The notes beneath the pieces are model-generated. The model was not told where the DNA came from and made no database searches. It saw nothing but the letters and a program-made list of their open reading frames with translations. The translations under genes were made by a program, and so were the position numbers. A stretch of 10,558 bases of DNA from Candidatus Cloacimonadota bacterium (GTDB taxonomy: Bacteria > Cloacimonadota > Cloacimonadia > JGIOTU-2), in assembly GCA_021160355.1 (NCBI GenBank), contig JAGHCS010000217.1, positions 1 to 10,558 of the forward strand. Reading direction: 5' to 3'. Every line of letters begins with the position of its first letter. Positions within the stretch are counted from its first letter, which is position 1. This document shows positions 7,177 through 10,558 of this stretch, in pieces.

Positions 7177-7736
7177 TCTTTCTCCAATATTTCTTCTTCT
7201 TTCGCAGAATTTTCTACAAAAAGATAATATATAATTAACAGGATAACGCCCACAACTATGCATGAGTCTGCAATGTTGAAGACATACCATCGGTCAATTT
7301 GCCATTTGCCTATAGTTATATTTAAAAAATCAACGTCAAGAAAGTCGGTAACTTTACCAAAAAATATCCTATCGATAAGATTGCCAAATGCACCACTCAG
7401 GATAAGCGTGAAGCTGAATCTTGGCAGCGAATGCTTGTTCTTCATAAATAAATAAATGATTACTATAATTGCAATAATATGTAAAAGTAATAATATTATA
7501 TTGGTAAAATTTCCAAATCGGGGATCAATGCCGAAGACAGCCCCTTGATTCTCTACAAAAGTAAGCCGGAAGAAATTTCCCAGTACTGGAATTGAATTGA
7601 CATCTGTTTTTGTAAACAGATTTCGGATTGCCATTTTTGAGACCTGATCCAGTGAAAGAAAAAACAAAAAAAGCAATATATATTTTTTATAAGCGGACTT
7701 ATTATTTGTGATTATTATTACTAATCCTTTCCTCAT
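7173..7736 (-). CDS. lspA: Lipoprotein signal peptidase (signal peptidase II)
   Basis: LspA is an inner-membrane aspartyl protease that cleaves prolipoproteins just before the lipidated Cys. The product is 187 aa, slightly longer than the usual 150-170, with four hydrophobic segments at about 19-37, 78-98, 106-121 and 152-172. Family motifs are all present: LDQVSK (29-34), FVENQGAVFG (60-69), GAFGNLIDR (115-123), VTDFLD (129-134) and FNIADS (153-158). The conserved Asp residues are D122, D131 and D157; D131 and D157 match the catalytic pair. The start at 7736 overlaps the upstream DksA-like gene by 35 nt and has only a weak AAAAGAA ahead of it. No other ATG, GTG or TTG gives a sensible N-terminus. 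Its stop overlaps the next ATG as ATGA. Linkage of dksA/traR-like genes with lspA is common in bacteria. The secreted proteins in the window lack a convincing lipobox, so its substrates lie elsewhere. Confidence 0.95.
   Translation of the reverse strand: MRKGLVIIITNNKSAYKKYILLFLFFLSLDQVSKMAIRNLFTKTDVNSIPVLGNFFRLTFVENQGAVFGIDPRFGNFTNIILLLLHIIAIIVIIYLFMKNKHSLPRFSFTLILSGAFGNLIDRIFFGKVTDFLDVDFLNITIGKWQIDRWYVFNIADSCIVVGVILLIIYYLFVENSAKEEEILEKE
7182..7185 (-). promoter_or_regulatory. Ribosome binding site that decides the lamin-tail protein start
   Basis: On the minus strand GGAG is followed by a 5-nt spacer (AAAGA) and then ATG at 7176. This, with the signal peptide that begins there, supports the shorter start over the in-frame ATG at 7290. 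Confidence 0.75.
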
Positions 7737-8088
7737 TTCTTTTACAGTTGATGCAAAGTTCTGTATAAGGGATTGCTTTCAGGCGCTCTGATGAGATATC
7801 TTCTCCGCAATAGTTACAGATCCCATAGGATTTTTCATGAATTCGTTTCAGCGCATTATCAATATTTTTCAAGTTTTTCAATTCACGATCCAGCATATAT
7901 GTCTCTTTTTCTCTTTCATTTGAGTCAGTTCCAAGGTCAGCTATATGTGTGGCGTATGAGGAAACATTACCCACTGCATCACGAATATTTTTGCTCCAAC
8001 TTTCATCAATTCCCTCAATGATTTTAACAACTTTCTTTCGTTCACCCATAAGCAGGTCTCTGAAATAATCCAACTGTTCGCGTTCCAT
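7702..8088 (-). CDS. DksA/TraR-family zinc-finger protein
   Basis: The product is 128 aa. Members of this family enter the secondary channel of RNA polymerase and alter promoter output, often with ppGpp. Residues 1-85 are charged and helical, forming the expected coiled-coil arms (LDRELKNLKNIDNALKRI near 66-83). The C-terminal finger is YGICNYCGEDISSERLKAIP through LCINC, giving a C4 zinc site at C91, C94, C112 and C115. The tip region reads HIADLGTDSNERE. Aligned on the finger, D51 falls at E. coli DksA D74, while H48 takes the place of D71, so the classic DxxDxA tip is only partly kept and ppGpp synergy is uncertain. A strong AGGAG lies 6 nt before the ATG. The gene starts 14 nt after the phosphorylase stop and overlaps lspA by 35 nt. 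Family membership is secure; regulatory targets are unknown. Confidence 0.92.
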   Translation of the reverse strand: MEREQLDYFRDLLMGERKKVVKIIEGIDESWSKNIRDAVGNVSSYATHIADLGTDSNEREKETYMLDRELKNLKNIDNALKRIHEKSYGICNYCGEDISSERLKAIPYTELCINCKRNEERISNNNHK

Positions 8089-8102
8089 ATAATTCTCCTA
8101 AC

Positions 8103-8924
8103 TTATATTTCCTTAAGAAAATTTTGCAAGAGCACTTTTAATGTAGTCTGTGCTTTTTTTGCAACCTCTTCTATACTGGTCTGCGCATGTGTGTCAGAAT
8201 GGAAGAGGTTGGACAAATTTGTAATTGTTGATAAACCCAATATTTTAAGCCCGAGATATACGCCGACTATTACTTCATGCACCGTTGACATTCCGACCAT
8301 ATCGCCGCCGATAGTCTTGAGCATTCTGCATTCCGCAGTAGTTTCCAGGCTTGGACCTAATAGTCCGACGTACACACCTTCATTGAAAGGAATTTCATGA
8401 TCAATGTACACTTTTTTTATTGTTTTGATATATTTTTTATAATATGCATTATGCATGCTGGGAAAGCGGTCTCCGAGGTTCGGATCATCCTCTCCAACAA
8501 GAGGATTCATGCCTGTGAGATTTATATGATCGTTGATTACAACTATATTTCCAACTTTCAGGTTTTCATTGAGCGAACCAACTGCATTCGTCACGATAAG
8601 TGTTTTGATGCCGAGTTTTTTCATCACGAAAACCGGATAGGTCGTTTGCAGAGCACTGTATCCTTCGTAGCAATGAAGCCGACCTTGCATGATTATGACA
8701 TTTTTATTATTAAAAGTTCCAAAAAGTAATTTCCCTTTATGTGATGGAGCAGTTGAAGTCTTGAAATGAGGGATTTCATGATAGGGGATCTCAAGTTGAA
8801 CGTCAATGATACTCGTGAGTTCATTGAGTCCAGTGCCCAAAATAATAGCAATATCCGGGTGCGCTTTGTAGCGTGATCGAATAAAATCTACAGATTCGGA
8901 TATAAGAGAACTAATCTTCTTCAT
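8103..8924 (-). CDS. punA: Purine nucleoside phosphorylase, trimeric (PNP/MTAP) family
   Basis: The enzyme splits purine (deoxy)nucleosides with phosphate into base and (deoxy)ribose 1-phosphate, for salvage. The 273-aa length is typical of the trimeric class. Visible motifs are ILGTGLNEL (28-36), GRLHCYEGY (81-89), TNAVGSLN (112-119), NDHINLTGMNPL (131-142), GPSLETTAECRML (190-202) and VGMSTVHEV (210-218). By comparison with human PNP, H84 matches H86, E194 matches E201, M212 matches M219 and N236 matches N243, which points to 6-oxopurine (hypoxanthine/guanine) substrates. The expected His257 falls at I251 (TSIEEV instead of xxHEEV), and this residue contacts the 5'-hydroxyl. The start overlaps the DivIVA-like gene by 14 nt and is preceded by AGGAAAAC. 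With tdk nearby, a shared nucleoside-salvage role is likely. The enzyme family is sure; the exact substrate is not. Confidence 0.93.
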   Translation of the reverse strand: MKKISSLISESVDFIRSRYKAHPDIAIILGTGLNELTSIIDVQLEIPYHEIPHFKTSTAPSHKGKLLFGTFNNKNVIIMQGRLHCYEGYSALQTTYPVFVMKKLGIKTLIVTNAVGSLNENLKVGNIVVINDHINLTGMNPLVGEDDPNLGDRFPSMHNAYYKKYIKTIKKVYIDHEIPFNEGVYVGLLGPSLETTAECRMLKTIGGDMVGMSTVHEVIVGVYLGLKILGLSTITNLSNLFHSDTHAQTSIEEVAKKAQTTLKVLLQNFLKEI

Positions 8925-9597
8925 GTTTTCCTAGATTAAAGCTGATTTTCGGTTTAGTCTTTGGTTCTTTTTTATCGATGCTTTCGATCGGATTCTGGAT
9001 TTTTTCTTCTTTTATTTCTTTAATAGGAATTTCTTCCTTTTTCTCAACAACAGGAGGGAGCTCTACTTCTTTTTTGAAGTCACGTGTTCTAAAATCTGAA
9101 CCAGGCATGATCGGGTTGTCTTTTCTTTTCGCATCGTCTTTGTCTTTTTCAAATTCCGTTTGGATGAGCTCAAGCATAGTATTTATCTGAGATTTGAAAG
9201 TAAGCAGAAAGGTTTTTTTCTTGTCCTTCAAATTTACATAATCATGCTCAAGGATACTCAGATAATCTTTTGCCTTTTTGACACGCTCCCGAGACGACAA
9301 CTCGGCATCTTTTATGATATTCTTTGCTTCCTTGTCTGCGCTTTTAAGTGTATCTTCTTTGAGTTTTTCTGCAAGAATGAGCGTACGCTTGAGCAGTTCT
9401 TTTTGTTCTTCTATATTTTCGAGTTTTTGATCTCTGTCTTCGATCTCTTTTTGAAGAGCTTTGATTTTTCTTTCCAATCCTTCGATCTGATCTGCAAGCA
9501 TTTCAAGGAATGCTTCGACTTCCTGTTTGTTGTACCCACTGAGTGTTTTATTGAATTCTTTTCCCCTAATTTCCGAAGCTGATATATTTTGTGGCAT
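8911..9597 (-). CDS. DivIVA-domain coiled-coil protein
   Basis: The product is 228 aa. The N-terminus carries the DivIVA membrane-targeting signature: F15, GY at 21-22, EV at 26-27 and FL at 30-31 (EFNKTLSGYNKQEVEAFLEM). Residues about 32-155 are an almost unbroken Lys/Glu-rich coiled coil. The tail (about 156-228) is low-complexity with Pro, Lys and Glu (PPVVEKKEEIPIKEIKEEK) and ends in a short SFNLGKHEED. DivIVA proteins mark curved membrane and recruit partners for division or polar growth in Gram-positives; related GpsB/DivIVA-domain proteins occur in other phyla with less-known roles. The gene starts 9 nt after yggT, with GTGGGGA as a ribosome binding site, and its stop lies within the next gene. 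The pairing with yggT recalls the Gram-positive ylmG-divIVA cluster. The domain call is confident; the cellular role is inferred. Confidence 0.88.
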   Translation of the reverse strand: MPQNISASEIRGKEFNKTLSGYNKQEVEAFLEMLADQIEGLERKIKALQKEIEDRDQKLENIEEQKELLKRTLILAEKLKEDTLKSADKEAKNIIKDAELSSRERVKKAKDYLSILEHDYVNLKDKKKTFLLTFKSQINTMLELIQTEFEKDKDDAKRKDNPIMPGSDFRTRDFKKEVELPPVVEKKEEIPIKEIKEEKIQNPIESIDKKEPKTKPKISFNLGKHEED

Positions 9598-9606
9598 GGT
9601 TCCCCA

Positions 9607-9870
9607 CTAATAAATTATTAATCTGATTAATAAACTACGCACTAATTCTAAAAGAAGAATTACTACGATTGGTGAAATGTCAAAATTTCGTGTAGGTATG
9701 ATCCTTTGCACGATCTGACGTGCCGGTCCAAGAACCGGTTCTGTCACTTGGATGAGGAACTGTATAAAGGGATTTGCATAATTAGGATTGAACCACGACA
9801 TGAGCACCCGAATGATAATGAGCCAGATGTAGATCATGATGACAATATCGAGAAGACGAAAGAGTATCAT
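9607..9870 (-). CDS. yggT: YggT/YlmG-family integral membrane protein
   Basis: The product is 87 aa, the length of one YggT repeat. The first hydrophobic helix is at about 3-24 (LFRLLDIVIMIYIWLIII). A loop follows with the family's conserved residues SWFNP (25-29), then TEPVLGPAR (43-51) and IIPTRNFDISP (57-67). The second helix is at about 66-86. Known relatives (YlmG in Firmicutes and cyanobacteria, CCB3 in chloroplasts) are linked to division-site or nucleoid distribution and to membrane-complex assembly, but the biochemical role is not settled. The ATG overlaps the tdk stop by one base (TAATG). A strong GAGGAG (9876-9881) lies 5 nt before it inside tdk, so translation is coupled. A DivIVA-domain gene follows 9 nt later. 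Confidence 0.93.
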   Translation of the reverse strand: MILFRLLDIVIMIYIWLIIIRVLMSWFNPNYANPFIQFLIQVTEPVLGPARQIVQRIIPTRNFDISPIVVILLLELVRSLLIRLIIY

Positions 9871-10436
9871 TATTTCTCCTCAGGCGGTTGGAAGCACTTT
9901 CTGCAGCGTGCTTCATAAATATCTTTTTCTCCGACGAGGATCTCTTCATCGTTATCGATAAGGCGTTGTGTTCGATTTGCAGGATTGCCGCATTGCATAC
10001 AGATCGCGAGTGTTTTTGTGATGTATTCTGCTGTTGCGAGAAGTTCTGGTATCGGATGAAAGGGCTTACCACGGTAATCCTGGTCCAGACCTGCAACGAT
10101 CACTCTTTTTCCTTCATCTGCAAGTTTCTGGCATACTTCAACAAGTCCTTCATCAAAGAATTGAGCTTCATCAATGCCCACGACTTCAGTCTCTTTCTTG
10201 ACCTGATCGTAGAGCTGCTGTGAGTTGTCAACCTGCGTGGAGTTAAGTTTTGATTTATCGTGGGATACAATGTATTGGTGATGGTACCTGTTATCGATAG
10301 TTGGTTTGAAAATCTGAAAGGGATGTTTTGCGATCTCGACACGTCGCATTCTGCGAATAAGCTCCTCGGTTTTACCGCTGAACATGCTTCCGCAGATAAC
10401 TTCTATCCAACCAGTTTGACCTTTAACAATATTCAT
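9870..10436 (-). CDS. tdk: Thymidine kinase, TK1-like (type II)
   Basis: The enzyme phosphorylates thymidine with ATP in the salvage route to dTTP, in the cytoplasm. The product is 188 aa, standard for the family. The P-loop is GSMFSGKT (16-23), the catalytic Glu is E90 in GIDEAQFF (87-94), and AGLDQDYRGKPF (115-126) is a conserved nucleotide-binding stretch. A structural zinc site is formed by C146 and C149 (CMQCG) and C178 and C181 (CRKC). The conserved TQRL sits at 156-159 and VGEKDIYEARC, near the C-terminus, belongs to the thymidine-binding lasso region. A GGAG lies 6 nt before the ATG. The gene appears to be the first of the tightly packed cluster, because at least 122 non-coding bases precede it. 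No key residue is missing. Confidence 0.96.
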   Translation of the reverse strand: MNIVKGQTGWIEVICGSMFSGKTEELIRRMRRVEIAKHPFQIFKPTIDNRYHHQYIVSHDKSKLNSTQVDNSQQLYDQVKKETEVVGIDEAQFFDEGLVEVCQKLADEGKRVIVAGLDQDYRGKPFHPIPELLATAEYITKTLAICMQCGNPANRTQRLIDNDEEILVGEKDIYEARCRKCFQPPEEK

Positions 10437-10442
10437 ATGCTA

Positions 10443-10446
10443 CTCC
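10443..10446 (-). promoter_or_regulatory. Ribosome binding site of tdk
   Basis: GGAG on the minus strand, with a 6-nt spacer to the tdk ATG at 10436. It confirms the start chosen for the first gene of the cluster. Confidence 0.7.
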
Positions 10447-10464
10447 ACGTTTGCGTAATTTGGA

Positions 10465-10484
10465 AGTATAGTATTTTATGTCAA
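10465..10484 (-). promoter_or_regulatory. Candidate promoter elements upstream of tdk
   Basis: On the minus strand a perfect TTGACA lies at 10479-10484 and TATACT (5 of 6 to the -10 consensus) at 10465-10470. They are only 8 nt apart, so they cannot serve as one sigma-70 pair. Either TATACT acts with a poor -35, or TTGACA acts with a poor AAATTA at 10456-10461 (17-nt spacing). The 122-bp gene-free stretch is a sensible promoter site, but the exact start is not decided by sequence. Confidence 0.3.
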
Positions 10485-10498
10485 ATTTTATGATGATT

Positions 10499-10519
10499 GG
10501 AATTTTTAATAAAAATTCC
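10499..10519. repeat. Perfect 9-bp inverted repeat upstream of tdk
   Basis: GGAATTTTT and AAAAATTCC are separated by AAT, giving a perfect 9-bp stem with a 3-nt loop, 63 bp before the tdk start codon and upstream of the candidate promoter boxes. It lacks a GC-rich stem and no U-tract follows it on either strand, so a terminator is less likely than a protein-binding palindrome or a chance A/T palindrome. The remaining bases to the right edge show no gene. Confidence 0.45.
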
Positions 10520-10558
10520 GAGAATGAATGAGGAGTTCTAAAGTTTAAGGTTATAAAG

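Noticed and set aside
7177..7290. Upstream extension of the lamin-tail protein to an ATG at 7290
   Set aside because: The extra 38 residues are Cys/Arg-rich, lie wholly inside lspA in another frame and would bury the signal peptide. A GGAG site sits 5 nt before the ATG at 7176.
9160..9582. Plus-strand open frame of 140 codons, rich in Phe
   Set aside because: It is the antisense of the Lys/Glu-rich DivIVA coiled coil, where AAA and GAA codons read as Phe-rich in reverse.

Overview
The window looks like chromosomal DNA from an uncultured or little-studied didermic bacterium of the FCB superphylum, most like Cloacimonadota or a relative. This is inferred from the gene content: a PorV/PorQ-like outer-membrane protein, a large secreted protein with lamin-tail domains and a FlgD-like C-terminal domain, a helix-hairpin-helix protein with a barrel-like body, and a GxxExxY gene. 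No rRNA, tRNA, CRISPR array, transposase or phage gene was found.

Layout: all eleven supported genes lie on the minus strand, so transcription runs from the right edge to the left. Ten of them (10436 down to 366) are packed like one operon. Spacing runs from a 35-nt overlap to a 24-nt gap, several stops and starts overlap, and most starts have a clear Shine-Dalgarno sequence. The order is tdk, yggT, divIVA-like, purine nucleoside phosphorylase, DksA/TraR-type zinc-finger gene, lspA, a 993-aa lamin-tail protein, a PorV/PorQ-like protein, a 100-aa membrane-anchored protein and an 867-aa helix-hairpin-helix protein. A spacer of about 150 bp with three copies of a 19-20 bp repeat follows. The window then runs off the left edge inside a GxxExxY gene.

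How the genes fit together: the first half is housekeeping. Thymidine kinase and purine nucleoside phosphorylase serve nucleoside salvage. YggT and the DivIVA-like coiled coil suggest cell division or envelope growth. The DksA-like protein suggests control of transcription, and LspA matures lipoproteins. The second half is surface-directed: a secreted multidomain protein, a PorV-like barrel that could be its outer-membrane partner, a small membrane protein of unknown role and a large putative outer-membrane protein. The right-hand 122 bp has no visible coding sequence and is the likely place for the promoter of the cluster.

The strongest leads are the yggT-divIVA pairing in a diderm, the adjacent lamin-tail and PorV-like pair, the internal 280-aa duplication in the lamin-tail protein, the altered nucleoside pocket of the phosphorylase, the Asp-rich calcium-like loop in the helix-hairpin-helix protein, and the repeat cluster beside the GxxExxY gene. 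No wholly new defence or mobile system is evident.
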